Shown here: positions 42,431-51,756 of the stretch, in pieces
How the letters are laid out: each line of letters begins with the position of its first letter
Position numbering within the stretch: the stretch's first letter is position 1
Source of the DNA: Chryseobacterium soldanellicola
GTDB lineage: Bacteria > Bacteroidota > Bacteroidia > Flavobacteriales > Weeksellaceae
Length of the DNA stretch: 64,000 nucleotides
Assembly: GCF_900100115.1 (NCBI RefSeq)
Contig: NZ_FNKL01000001.1
Span: 372,001-436,000 of the forward strand
Reading direction: 5' to 3'
Position numbers and translations under genes: made by a program
Notes under the pieces: model-generated
What the model saw: only the letters and a program-made list of their open reading frames with translations
The model's database searches: none
Told to the model about the DNA's origin: nothing

Positions 42431-43120
42431 TTATTTTTTCTCTTTAGAAGATCTCTGTAAAACTTCATCTACCATTCCGAAGTCTTTTGCTTCAGTAGAG
42501 GTCATCCAGTAATCTCTGTCAGACGCTTTTTCTACCCATTCGTACGTTTGTCCGGAATGTTCAGAAATAATGTCATATAATTCTTTTTTCAGCTTCAACA
42601 TCTCTCTTAAATTGATCTCCATATCAGAAGCTACCCCCTGTGCACCTCCTGAAGGCTGGTGAATCATTACTCTTGAGTGCTTAAGCGCAGAACGCTTGCC
42701 TTTTTCACCTGCAACCAACAAGACAGCACCCATGGAAGCCGCAATACCAGTACAGATTGTCGCTACATCAGGCTTAATGATCTGCATCGTGTCATAAATT
42801 CCCAATCCTGCGTAAACGCTGCCACCAGGTGAGTTGATGTAAATCTGAATATCTTTTGAAGGATCTGCACTTTCTAAGAATAAAAGCTGTGCTGTTACGA
42901 TATTGGCAACCTGATCGTCAATTCCTGTTCCCAGGAAAATGATTCTGTCCATCATTAAACGGGAGAAAACGTCCATCTGGGCAACGTTCATTCTTCTTTC
43001 TTCCATGATGTACGGCGTAAGATTCGTTGGACCATACATTCCCATATACTGATCGGTAGCAAGACCGCTGTTTCCTAAATGCTTTACAGAGAAATCTCTG
43101 AATTCTTTTTTAATGTCCAT
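42431..43120 (-). CDS. clpP: ATP-dependent Clp protease proteolytic subunit
   Basis: The serine peptidase core of the Clp protease in the cytosol. At 229 residues it is complete, with the catalytic triad Ser129 (GIAASMGAV), His154 (MIHQPSGG) and Asp203. The N-terminus is about 30 residues longer than E. coli ClpP before the conserved ERRMNVAQMDVFSRL, perhaps a propeptide; a start at a later ATG cannot be excluded. It lies 52 bases downstream of dnaG in the same direction. clpX is not in this window. Confidence 0.95.
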   Translation of the reverse strand: MDIKKEFRDFSVKHLGNSGLATDQYMGMYGPTNLTPYIMEERRMNVAQMDVFSRLMMDRIIFLGTGIDDQVANIVTAQLLFLESADPSKDIQIYINSPGGSVYAGLGIYDTMQIIKPDVATICTGIAASMGAVLLVAGEKGKRSALKHSRVMIHQPSGGAQGVASDMEINLREMLKLKKELYDIISEHSGQTYEWVEKASDRDYWMTSTEAKDFGMVDEVLQRSSKEKK

Positions 43121-43172
43121 ATTTCTATTTGTATTATTAAATATTTCGAAGTTTAAATTACAACTTTTATTC

Positions 43173-45155
43173 CTAAAATTTTATAGGACTTTTTGTCACA
43201 GGCGACCAGCCTAATTTGTCGATAAGATGTATAGAAAACTCGTTCAGCATCATAATTTTTTTGATTGATTCAAAATATTTTTCCGGATCCGTGTCGCGAT
43301 GTTCCTCGAGCTCTGCCGTTACCTGCTTGATCATCAGATGAATATAATAATATTTATGAATTAAAATATTGGCTTCCACTTCATCCGCAATATGATCACC
43401 AAGAGCCGGCGGGAAAATATTTCTCGTGGCCCAATCGCTTAATTCGTCCGGAACCATTAATGCATCTGCCACTTTTGACGTAATATCTTCATCCATCAAG
43501 GTAATGAAAAAATTTCCGGCGCGGAGCTCATCATTTTCAATTCCTTCTTTGATATTCTGAATGATCTTTTTATTTGTTTCTATCTGAAATTCATACTGTT
43601 CGTCTTCAAAATGATGAAGAATTTCTTCAATAACAGTGATTTCGTACTGCTCTTCTTTTTCGTTTTTTCTTTGAAGAACCATATCTCCGAACATCAACAT
43701 CGTGTCAATCAGCTTATTTTCCTGATGAAGAATATTAAACTGCACCGAATCAATTTCTAATTCAGGCTGTTTAGGGACAATTTCTAATTTGGCAGGCTTA
43801 TTATTTTCTTTTTGCTGCTGACTGTGCTGGGTCTGATTTTGAGTAACCTGTCTTTGAACATCCAATTCATTGAATAAACTCTGCTCAGACAAGCCGAATT
43901 TATTGGAAACTTCTTTAAGATAAACCTCTCTTTTTAAAGCATTCTGAACAAAAGAAACCGATTTTACGATATCCCTAATCGCTTCAGCTTTTTTAATCGG
44001 ATCATTTCCTATTTCCTTGAAAAGAATTTCAGCTTTAAAATCAATAAAATCCAAAGCTTCATTCTCAATGAATTTTTCGACATAATCCTGCGGATGCTTT
44101 CTGGCAAAAGAATCGGGATCATCACCATCCGGAAACAAAAGAACACGAATGTTCATCCCTTCGGTCAATAGCATATCGATGCTTCGGAAGCTGGCTTTAA
44201 TTCCTGCATTATCGCCGTCAAACAAGATCGTTACGTTTTCCGTAAGTCTTTTGATCAGTTTAATTTGTTCGGTCGTCAAAGAAGTTCCGGAACTTGCTAC
44301 AACATTCTCAATTCCGGACATATGAAGTGAGATCACATCCATATACCCTTCCACCAAAAGACAGACATTTTTTCTTGAAATTGACTGTTTGCTTTGATTT
44401 AATCCATAAAGAACATTAGATTTATGATAAATTTCCGTTTCCGGAGAATTGAGATATTTTGCTGTTTTAACGTTACTTTTCAGAATTCTGGCTCCAAAGC
44501 CCAATACCCTTCCTGAAAAGCTGTGGATCGGGAAAATTACCCTTTCCCGGAAACGGTCGATTCCTGCGGGAGAATTTTCAGGGAAAATGGAAAGTCCGGA
44601 TTTCTCTAAAATTTCTTTTGTGTAGCCTTTTTCCAAAGCAAAAGCCGTAAAAGCATTTTTCTTTTCAGGAGAATATCCAAGCTGGAATTTTCTGATAATC
44701 TCATCTTTCAGTTCACGCTCCTTAAAATAGGCTAAACCAATTGATTTGCCTTCCTCAACCTCCCAAAGGAAATTTTGATAATAATCATTGGCAATTTCAT
44801 GGATTTTATAGAGTAATTCTTTCTCAGACTGAGCATTTTTAGCTTCTTCGGAATATTCGCGCTGATCTTCTTCAATTTCAATCCCGTATTTTTTTGCGGC
44901 ATGACGAAGTGCTTCAGGATACGTAAAATTCTCAATTTCCATTAAAAATGAAATAGCTGTACCTCCTTTTCCCGTTGAGAAATCTTTCCAGATCTGCTTG
45001 CTCGGTGACACTACAAAACTTGGGGATTTTTCATCATGAAACGGGCTGAGCCCTTTAAAATTAGACCCTGCCCTCTTCAACTGTACATATTCTCCAACAA
45101 TTTCTTCAACGCGAATGGTTGAAAAAATCTTGTCTATGGTCTGTTTGGAAATCAT
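43173..45155 (-). CDS. dnaG: DNA primase, zinc-ligand-less
   Basis: Synthesises RNA primers at the replication fork. The 660 residues have the usual order: N-terminal DNA-binding domain, RNA polymerase core with TOPRIM (LLVEGYMDVISL; FDGDNAG), and a C-terminal helicase-interaction domain. The N-terminal zinc ribbon has lost three of four ligands. Ser37 stands in the position of the first Cys, His40 is kept, and Asp58 and Thr61 replace the last two Cys (SPFH and KDFST). The surrounding fold motif EKSPSF is intact. The gene precedes clpP. Confidence 0.95.
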   Translation of the reverse strand: MISKQTIDKIFSTIRVEEIVGEYVQLKRAGSNFKGLSPFHDEKSPSFVVSPSKQIWKDFSTGKGGTAISFLMEIENFTYPEALRHAAKKYGIEIEEDQREYSEEAKNAQSEKELLYKIHEIANDYYQNFLWEVEEGKSIGLAYFKERELKDEIIRKFQLGYSPEKKNAFTAFALEKGYTKEILEKSGLSIFPENSPAGIDRFRERVIFPIHSFSGRVLGFGARILKSNVKTAKYLNSPETEIYHKSNVLYGLNQSKQSISRKNVCLLVEGYMDVISLHMSGIENVVASSGTSLTTEQIKLIKRLTENVTILFDGDNAGIKASFRSIDMLLTEGMNIRVLLFPDGDDPDSFARKHPQDYVEKFIENEALDFIDFKAEILFKEIGNDPIKKAEAIRDIVKSVSFVQNALKREVYLKEVSNKFGLSEQSLFNELDVQRQVTQNQTQHSQQQKENNKPAKLEIVPKQPELEIDSVQFNILHQENKLIDTMLMFGDMVLQRKNEKEEQYEITVIEEILHHFEDEQYEFQIETNKKIIQNIKEGIENDELRAGNFFITLMDEDITSKVADALMVPDELSDWATRNIFPPALGDHIADEVEANILIHKYYYIHLMIKQVTAELEEHRDTDPEKYFESIKKIMMLNEFSIHLIDKLGWSPVTKSPIKF

Positions 45156-45502
45156 AGTGTAAAAATAAGTTTTTTATGCTAAAATAAAAACGGAAAAATC
45201 TAAACAGGCTTATATCATTCTTCCTAAAAAATACAATTTCAAAAAATATTGTAATCAAATATTTTAATAAAATATCTATGACGGTATATCATGAATTCGA
45301 TACAATATATAAACATTTGATAATCATAAACTTAAGTATAAAAATAATTCCCATCCCAATTTACACTGTTTTTTTGATAAGAAATTATCAATAAATTCAC
45401 TTAATACATAACAATTAAACATTATATCGAATAATTAAATAAAATAAATAGATATACACTTAATTATTCATAAATTTTAAATCAACCTTTAAAACCACAA
45501 TT
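45156..45502. other. AT-rich intergenic region between divergent dnaG and the metallopeptidase
   Basis: 347 bases of extreme AT content. No convincing complete promoter, repeat or RNA could be recognised. Confidence 0.5.
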
Positions 45503-47299
45503 ATGAAAAAAAATAAAACCCTCAGAAAATGGGTAATGTTATTCTTTTGCTTTATCATAAGCAATAATTTTGCTCAGATCAGCCATAAAGATCAAGATTC
45601 TTATTCGTTAGGAAAAAATGCTGATTTTTTAAGAATATTAGAGTCACAACTGACCACAAATCTTAAAAAAGAGAATCAAAAATATCCTGAAATACAATTA
45701 GCCGTATCAAACTCTGACATTCTTGATGCAAAAATAAATTACCAGGAGAAACAGTCTGCCCATTCCATACATTGGGAAGGAGAAATATTGGGAAACCATT
45801 CCGGAACTTTCAGTATAGAATTAAAAAACAACAAGTTAGAAGGGAGAATCATTCTTTTAAAAAGTAGAAAAGCATATATTTATTATTCCGATGAAGCCGG
45901 AAATGCTTTTATCAAAGAAATTGATATCAACAATATTATTTGCACAGATCTTTCCAGTCCGCCCCCTCATCTAAAAGGAAAAAAAACAACAAATTCAGGA
46001 AAAAGCGTGAATAATATTAACGTTTATAATCTTCAGAGCTTTCCCGGCGCATCCGGTTGCTTATTGCTGGATTTTGACGGCCATACTGTCTTGGCAGGCA
46101 GCGGATGGAACGGCGGAAACCCCATTATTGCTGCTCCTTCCGGCATGTCTGACGCTAATATTCTGGAAACCTGGGAGATTGTCGCCGAAGATTTCCGACC
46201 TTTTAACTTAAATATCACAACGGATGAAAATGTTTTTAACACGTATCCGCAAAATAAAAGAAAAAGATGTGTCATTACGCCTACAGATATCGCATCTCCC
46301 GGTGGCGTAGGTTTAGCGCTTATCAATAGCTTTTCTTCCCCGAGCGACCTGCCATGCTGGGTTTTCACCTCCGCAGCGGGCACTTCCGCGCAGATTGTAG
46401 GCGAAGTCGCATCTCATGAGCTAGGCCATACTTTTGGGCTAAAGCATGATGGCTTATCCCAATATTCCTATTACAGCGGTCATGGTGACTGGGCCCCGAT
46501 TATGGGATCAAATTATTATAAAAAAGTAACACAGTGGAGTAAAGGCGAATATACAAATGCCACCAATCATGAAGATGATGTATCAATCATAAGCAGCTCC
46601 ACAAACGGAATAGGCTACAGAACCGATGCTCACGGCGATACTTTTGCCACAGCCACAATACTGAATAGTAGCGGAGCACAGATTTCAGGGTCACAGAATC
46701 AAGGGATTATTGAACAAACCGGCGATATCGATATGTTTAAATTTAACACAAACGGCGGAAATACAGCAATAAATATACAAGCTGTAGAAAGGCACAGTGA
46801 TTTACGTTTAAAAGTTTCTTTGTATGATGAGAAAAATGTTTTAATCGTTTCCTATAACGCAGATCCTGCTGATCTCAGCGCACCGATTACCATAAATGTC
46901 AACCTTAGTGCAGGAAATTATTATTTAGCTGTCACAAACGCAGGAGACGGCAATGCAGACACCGGTTTTACTCATTACGCCTCTTTGGGAGCTTACAATA
47001 TTTTTGGTTCTGTTTCTTCTTTCAGCCCTGCTTTGGGAACGATTGAAACCACTAAAAACGATCAAATCCGCATTTACCCAAATCCTACAAGGGATGAGTT
47101 GACGATTGATTTCGGATCTTTTTCAGGAAATCATCAGGTGGAAATTATCAGTGCCGTACAACAAATAATCTACAAAACAACCACTTCAGAGAAAATATTA
47201 AAAGTTTCTATTGCCGATAAATCTCCGGGAATTTATTTTGTCATTGTTAAAAACAAATCAACCGGTTTCAACAAAAGTTTCAGCATCATAAAACAGTAA
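45503..47299 (+). CDS. T9SS-exported reprolysin-like metallopeptidase
   Basis: A 598-residue secreted zinc protease. A signal peptide covers about 1-25 and a propeptide-like region extends to about 170. The zincin motif HELGHTFGLKH at 305-315 supplies three His ligands and Glu306, and the Met-turn is PIMGS with Met334, together a metzincin of the adamalysin/pappalysin kind. A beta-sandwich like the pre-peptidase C-terminal domain covers about 385-505. The last 85 residues (IRIYPNPTRDELTIDF to the end) are a type IX secretion C-terminal sorting domain. Expected to be released or displayed at the cell surface to degrade proteins. Confidence 0.88.
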   Translation: MKKNKTLRKWVMLFFCFIISNNFAQISHKDQDSYSLGKNADFLRILESQLTTNLKKENQKYPEIQLAVSNSDILDAKINYQEKQSAHSIHWEGEILGNHSGTFSIELKNNKLEGRIILLKSRKAYIYYSDEAGNAFIKEIDINNIICTDLSSPPPHLKGKKTTNSGKSVNNINVYNLQSFPGASGCLLLDFDGHTVLAGSGWNGGNPIIAAPSGMSDANILETWEIVAEDFRPFNLNITTDENVFNTYPQNKRKRCVITPTDIASPGGVGLALINSFSSPSDLPCWVFTSAAGTSAQIVGEVASHELGHTFGLKHDGLSQYSYYSGHGDWAPIMGSNYYKKVTQWSKGEYTNATNHEDDVSIISSSTNGIGYRTDAHGDTFATATILNSSGAQISGSQNQGIIEQTGDIDMFKFNTNGGNTAINIQAVERHSDLRLKVSLYDEKNVLIVSYNADPADLSAPITINVNLSAGNYYLAVTNAGDGNADTGFTHYASLGAYNIFGSVSSFSPALGTIETTKNDQIRIYPNPTRDELTIDFGSFSGNHQVEIISAVQQIIYKTTTSEKILKVSIADKSPGIYFVIVKNKSTGFNKSFSIIKQ

Positions 47300-47322
47300 A
47301 TTTTTAAACATTTAATCAACAA

Positions 47323-47355
47323 AAGCGAGAATTTTACAGTTCTCGCTTCTGTTTT
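47323..47355 (+). terminator. Terminator of the metallopeptidase gene
   Basis: A perfect 9-bp stem (AAGCGAGAA, 47323-47331, with 47340-47348), followed by CTGTTTTT. Confidence 0.7.
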
Positions 47356-47419
47356 TAATCATAAATTACAATAATAAAGAATTAGACTTTTAGAATGTAT
47401 TTTCAAGTTTTATTTTACT

Positions 47420-47427
47420 TATTTTTG
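47420..47427 (+). promoter_or_regulatory. -7 promoter motif of tsaE
   Basis: TATTTTTG 32 bases before the start codon; no exact -33 TTG at the right spacing. Confidence 0.3.
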
Positions 47428-47458
47428 AAAATTAATTATCGCTAATGATTCATTAAAA

Positions 47459-47866
47459 ATGAAAGTCACCATCAATAAACTGGAAGACTGGCAGGAAGTT
47501 ACCGATCAGATCATTCCACAATTAAAACATCATATTTTTCTGTTAAAAGGAAATCTCGGCGCCGGAAAAACTACTTTCACCCAATTTTTACTAAAAAATC
47601 TGGGAAGTGAAGATGAAGTGAATTCTCCAACCTATTCTATTGTTAATGAATACAATACACCGAAAGGGAAAATTTACCATTTTGATCTTTACCGCTTAAA
47701 AAATATTGAAGAAGCTTACGATATCGGCATCGAAGAATATCTTGACAATGCCTTTTTGTGCATTATAGAATGGCCGGAAGTGTATGAAGATGAGCTTTAC
47801 GGCCTTAATTATCACACCATGAGCATTAACAACAACGGAGAAAGCAGAGAAATAACATTCGACTAA
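47459..47866 (+). CDS. tsaE: tRNA threonylcarbamoyladenosine biosynthesis ATPase TsaE
   Basis: The ATPase that supports TsaB-TsaD in making t6A37 in tRNAs reading ANN codons. The 135-residue product has the small P-loop GNLGAGKTTF at about 31-40, the switch SPTYSIVNEY, and IYHFDLYRL with the HxD pattern, followed by IIEWPE, all diagnostic. Length is normal. The alanine dehydrogenase gene begins 69 bases downstream with its own -7 motif, so they may be transcribed either together or apart. No other t6A gene is in the window. Confidence 0.95.
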   Translation: MKVTINKLEDWQEVTDQIIPQLKHHIFLLKGNLGAGKTTFTQFLLKNLGSEDEVNSPTYSIVNEYNTPKGKIYHFDLYRLKNIEEAYDIGIEEYLDNAFLCIIEWPEVYEDELYGLNYHTMSINNNGESREITFD

Positions 47867-47874
47867 ATATTATG

Positions 47875-47882
47875 TATCTTTG
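47875..47882 (+). promoter_or_regulatory. -7 promoter motif of ald
   Basis: TATCTTTG, 53 bases before the ald start; no clear TTG at the required distance, so only the -7 is assigned. Confidence 0.3.
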
Positions 47883-47935
47883 CGTAATGAATTTAATTGT
47901 AAAATAATTTCTGTAAGACATAACTTAACCTAAGA

Positions 47936-49129
47936 ATGAGTACTACAAACATATTTACTCCTTTTACTGAAGAGGAATTGATGCCTAAAGAAGAAAAACT
48001 TGAGGTGATCAAAAAAGGTAAACAATTCAGCATAGGAGTTCCCAAAGAAACCTGTCTGAATGAGAAAAGGACTTGTATAACACCTGATGCAGTTCAGGTT
48101 CTGGTAGAGCACGGTCATGAAATCATCATAGAATCGGGAGCCGGCGAAGGCTCATATTTTACAGATTTACAATATTCTGAGTCGGGCGCAAGGATTACGA
48201 ATGACCCGAAAGAAGCTTTCGGACAGGATTTAATTCTTAAAATAAACCCTCCGACAGAAGATGAAATTGATTTTATGCGACCGAATACTTATTTGGTTTC
48301 CGCACTTCAGATCAATTTAAGAGATAAAAATTATTTCCTCAAACTTGCCGACAGAAAAGTCAATGCCATCGCTTTTGAATTTATTGTTGATGAATACAAG
48401 CAACTGGCTTTGGTAAGATTAATCGGTGAAATTGCAGGAACGGTTTCCATATTATACGCTTCTGAATTATTAGCAGAATCAAACGGATTAATGCTTGGCG
48501 GAATCACAGGCGTAAGACCCGCCGAAGTTGTCATTCTCGGCGCCGGAATCGTGGGAGAATTTGCCACAAAAGCCGCCATCGGATTGGGGGCAAGCGTAAG
48601 GGTTTTCGACAATTCTCTTTCAAAACTGAGAAGACTTCATACACTGGTCGACAGCAGAGTTCCGACCTCGATTATCGATCCTAAAGAATTAACCAAGGCT
48701 TTAAGACGTGCTGATGTGGTGATCGGAGCACTTCCTAGATTAAATATGACACCGATCGTAACCGAAGAAATGGTGGCCAGAATGAAAAGCGGAAGCGTAA
48801 TTATCGATATCACCATCGACAACGGAAAAGTGATAGAAACTTCCGAATTGACAACCATGGACAAGCCTTTTATTATCAAACATGATGTCATCCATTGCGG
48901 ACTTCCGAATTTGACATCAAGAATGCCGAGGACGACCACAAAAGCCATCTCCAACTTCTTCCTTTCATACATTTTAAATTACGATGAAGAAGGCGGTTTT
49001 GAAAATATGCTGATCCGCAAAAACGAAATGAAGCAGAGTCTCTACATGTATAAAGGCAGACACACGAAAAAAGTTATCTGCGACCGTTTCGGGCTTACTT
49101 ATCACGATATCAATCTTTTAATTTTCTAA
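47936..49129 (+). CDS. ald: Alanine dehydrogenase
   Basis: NAD-dependent interconversion of alanine and pyruvate plus ammonia. The 397-residue protein has the N-terminal AlaDh_PNT domain (SIGVPKETCLNEKRTCITPDAV) with the substrate-binding Arg and Lys, and a Rossmann domain with VVILGAGIVGEFA. The C-terminus (GLPNLTSRMPRTTTKAISNFFL) matches the same superfamily. It is about 25 residues longer at the N-terminus than typical Ald. The 123-residue gene downstream overlaps its stop by one base. A transhydrogenase alpha subunit is excluded because the second subunit and membrane part are missing. Confidence 0.9.
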   Translation: MSTTNIFTPFTEEELMPKEEKLEVIKKGKQFSIGVPKETCLNEKRTCITPDAVQVLVEHGHEIIIESGAGEGSYFTDLQYSESGARITNDPKEAFGQDLILKINPPTEDEIDFMRPNTYLVSALQINLRDKNYFLKLADRKVNAIAFEFIVDEYKQLALVRLIGEIAGTVSILYASELLAESNGLMLGGITGVRPAEVVILGAGIVGEFATKAAIGLGASVRVFDNSLSKLRRLHTLVDSRVPTSIIDPKELTKALRRADVVIGALPRLNMTPIVTEEMVARMKSGSVIIDITIDNGKVIETSELTTMDKPFIIKHDVIHCGLPNLTSRMPRTTTKAISNFFLSYILNYDEEGGFENMLIRKNEMKQSLYMYKGRHTKKVICDRFGLTYHDINLLIF

Positions 49130-49500
49130 TGAAAAAACTTAAATTCTACTTAATTGGTCTCATTCCGGGACTTGCCATCGTATTTTTTGTATTGAATAAA
49201 AAGGGAGCAAGCTGCAGCGGTTATTTACCCAACAGCCGCGTTATCGCAGAAACGCTTTCCAAAGATTTTAAGTATTCTGAGAATTTTAAAACTGAAATGG
49301 ATACATTGAAAATCGATGAAAAATTCCTGAAAGACAGCATTATCACCAACGGAAAAGTAGATTTTGACAGAAGCCATGCGCAGAAAAAACCTTGTCCGGA
49401 TTACGTTTTGGTCTATCCGAAAGACAATCCGAGGTACGAAATTATGTTTGAAAAATGCGAGGAAACGGCAACATTGAATTCTTTGAAAAAGCTGAAATAA
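49129..49500 (+). CDS. Small membrane-anchored protein of unknown function
   Basis: A 123-residue protein with an N-terminal hydrophobic segment (about 5-23) and a short soluble domain with four cysteines, including ASCSGYLPNSR near 28-38 and KKPCPDYVLVYP near 86-97. No family recognised. It starts on the last base of the ald stop codon (TAATG), which implies co-translation. The cysteines may form disulfides in the periplasm. Its link to alanine metabolism is not clear. Confidence 0.68.
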   Translation: MKKLKFYLIGLIPGLAIVFFVLNKKGASCSGYLPNSRVIAETLSKDFKYSENFKTEMDTLKIDEKFLKDSIITNGKVDFDRSHAQKKPCPDYVLVYPKDNPRYEIMFEKCEETATLNSLKKLK

Positions 49501-49702
49501 AATGCTTTAAACGTAAAGATTTATTTAATGGAACATAAAAACGACCGCTTCGAGAAGCATTGATGCCTTTGTTCACTTAAAATTAGAATTATCTTTAATT
49601 AATAAACTTTGCGTTAAATAAAAATAGAGATGCTTCGACAAGCTCAGCATAACATCACTAATACTAAACGTTTAAAGAAATAAGCAAAATAGATTATAAT
49701 TA

Positions 49703-50473
49703 ATGGAAGGCAATTACTACATGATTCATGATTATCTGATATTCATTGGAGTATTTGCGATTTTCTTTTTTTTAACGGTAAGCATTTATTTATTTAGCCA
49801 AAATCAAAAATTTAAGATAAAAAATACTAAGCTTTCCGAAGCCAATAAAATCATCGAGCAAAGGTTAAATGAAGTTCAGCTGGAGCATATCGGTACAAAG
49901 CTGAATCCTCATTTGTTTAAAAATATTTTAAATTCCGTTCAGTCACACGCCTATCAGACATATATGTCGCTGGATAAGCTGGCCAATGTTCTCGATTATA
50001 TTTTATACGAAAGCAATAATAAATTCGTCAGTCCAAAAGAGGAATTAAATTTTGCCTTAAGCTTAATTGAGATCAATAAAATTAAGATAAATCCACTTTT
50101 TGACTTTAGAATTAAATCAAGAATTGATAAATCTGATACAGTTTATGAAGAGAAAGTTTTCGCACCGTTAATTTCCGTTGATTTAATTGAAAATGCTTTT
50201 AAACACACCGATTTCCTGGCACAGGATTCGTTCATTTCAATCCAATTGGAACTTGAAGACGGGATTTTCACAATGAAAGTCAGCAATAAAGCATCTCTAA
50301 AAAATGTCCTGGAAAAAGAGAAAAGCGGTTTCGGAAGCCAATCTTTCGATCAAAGGCTGAAAATGATCTACAATAATCATTATTCACTTCATAAAAGTTC
50401 AAAAAACGGTATCTTCACAGCAGAATTAACAATCAATTTGAGAGAATTCTATGATAAAATGCGTTATTCTTGA
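49703..50473 (+). CDS. LytS-type sensor histidine kinase
   Basis: A 256-residue kinase that phosphorylates the LytTR regulator encoded next. One N-terminal transmembrane segment (about 11-32) leads to a short coiled linker. The His_kinase motif is KLNPHLFKNILNS with phospho-acceptor His70; the usual PHFLFN is changed to PHLFKN. The ATPase domain has an N-box IENAFKH. There is no extracytoplasmic sensor domain, so the signal must be sensed in the membrane or by a partner. The 3' end overlaps the regulator gene by 23 bases. ATG at 49703 is used; an ATG six codons later is possible. Confidence 0.88.
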   Translation: MEGNYYMIHDYLIFIGVFAIFFFLTVSIYLFSQNQKFKIKNTKLSEANKIIEQRLNEVQLEHIGTKLNPHLFKNILNSVQSHAYQTYMSLDKLANVLDYILYESNNKFVSPKEELNFALSLIEINKIKINPLFDFRIKSRIDKSDTVYEEKVFAPLISVDLIENAFKHTDFLAQDSFISIQLELEDGIFTMKVSNKASLKNVLEKEKSGFGSQSFDQRLKMIYNNHYSLHKSSKNGIFTAELTINLREFYDKMRYS

Positions 50474-51161
50474 TGATGAATTATTGGCGATAAGCTATTT
50501 AAAACTTCTGTGCGAACAAATTGAAAACGTGGAAGTTGTAAAAGCATTCAACGATCCTAAGATATTTTTAAATGAAATTGACAATATCGATTGTAACGTC
50601 TGTATTTTAGACATCGAAATGCCCGGAATGACAGGCCTTCAGGTTGCCGAACTGATTTCGCATTCAAAAAAAATCATCTTTACAACCGCTTACAAAGAAT
50701 ATGCAGCCGAAGCTTTTGATTTGAATGTTGTAGATTATGTCAGAAAACCGATCAAGAAAGAAAGACTGATTCAGGCGTTTGAAAAAGCAAAAGAACTGGT
50801 TCAGACTCCGCAGAAAAAAGATTTTATCGAATGGAATACCAATATTGGGAAAACCATTATCTTCACCGAACAAATCGCTTACATCAAGACCTCTGAAATC
50901 GACAGCCGCGACAAAGAAATCATCCTCAAAGACAGCACAACCATTGTTTTAAAAAACTTAAGCTTTAAAACACTTTTGGAAATGCTTCCTTCTAAAGATT
51001 TCGCGCAGGTCAACAAAAAAGAGATCATTGCTTTATCATCAATTAAGGTATTTTCAACAAACGAAATTATTACTACAGTTTATACCGAAGGAGAGAATTT
51101 TTTAAAGCTACAAATCGGAGAAACTTACAAAAACTCTTTAATGGAGATGTTTGGAAAGTAG
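50451..51161 (+). CDS. LytTR-family response regulator
   Basis: A 236-residue DNA-binding regulator. The receiver domain is at 1-120 with the acidic pocket DDE at 8-10, phospho-acceptor Asp54 (LDIEMPGM), a conserved Thr in FTTAYKEY and the Lys in VRKPI. The C-terminal LytTR domain (about 135-236) has IAYIKTSEID and FAQVNKKEIIAL. It is translationally coupled to the histidine kinase. Targets are unknown; the small exported protein 110 bases downstream is a plausible candidate because of position. Confidence 0.92.
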   Translation: MIKCVILDDELLAISYLKLLCEQIENVEVVKAFNDPKIFLNEIDNIDCNVCILDIEMPGMTGLQVAELISHSKKIIFTTAYKEYAAEAFDLNVVDYVRKPIKKERLIQAFEKAKELVQTPQKKDFIEWNTNIGKTIIFTEQIAYIKTSEIDSRDKEIILKDSTTIVLKNLSFKTLLEMLPSKDFAQVNKKEIIALSSIKVFSTNEIITTVYTEGENFLKLQIGETYKNSLMEMFGK

Positions 51162-51240
51162 ATTTTTCAAAGGTTTCAAGTTTCGTTACAAAATTCAGCC
51201 ACTTTATTACATTACACCATTTTAAACCATTTAGCCAGCT

Positions 51241-51248
51241 TATTTTTG
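51241..51248 (+). promoter_or_regulatory. -7 promoter motif of the small exported protein gene
   Basis: TATTTTTG, 24 bases before the start codon; no clear TTG upstream. Confidence 0.3.
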
Positions 51249-51271
51249 CGTCCTGATTAAATGATTTTATA

Positions 51272-51661
51272 ATGAAAAAACTTCTTTATATTGGTGGGAT
51301 TCTGATTTCCGGCGTTTGTTTTTCACAGCAAACAGATTCTAAAATCAAAGCTTCTTTTTTTGACGGAATCACAGTTGCCGGATATGTAGATCACGGGGCT
51401 TTTATCAATTTTACTGGGCCAAATGTGAGTGTAAAACATAAAGATTTTAAATTCATCCTAGGAATGCTTCCTTCTTTACGAATCAGAGAAGATAAATCTG
51501 AAGGGACAAAAAACAGCGCGATCACTCCGAATTTAGGAGCGGGATTTACGGTAGCTTATAAAAAGATCGCTTTACAGATTCCGTTTTATTACAACACCAA
51601 AACTTCCACTCAAAATGGAGCCTGGAAAATGGGAATCGGTTTGGGATATTCTTTTAAATAG
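51272..51661 (+). CDS. Small exported beta-rich protein
   Basis: A 129-residue protein with a signal peptide ending in CFSQ (about residue 18). The mature part alternates hydrophobic and polar residues and ends in aromatic YSFK, as small outer-membrane barrels do. No family recognised; in relatives such proteins are labelled hypothetical. It has its own -7 motif and follows the two-component genes, but is separated from them by 110 bases. Confidence 0.7.
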   Translation: MKKLLYIGGILISGVCFSQQTDSKIKASFFDGITVAGYVDHGAFINFTGPNVSVKHKDFKFILGMLPSLRIREDKSEGTKNSAITPNLGAGFTVAYKKIALQIPFYYNTKTSTQNGAWKMGIGLGYSFK

Positions 51662-51756
51662 GCTTTCGTTACATTATTTATGACCTTTATTACATTTTAT
51701 AAAAAATATTATGGTCATAACTTTATTCTTATCAACTTTGCAAAAATATTGGAATT

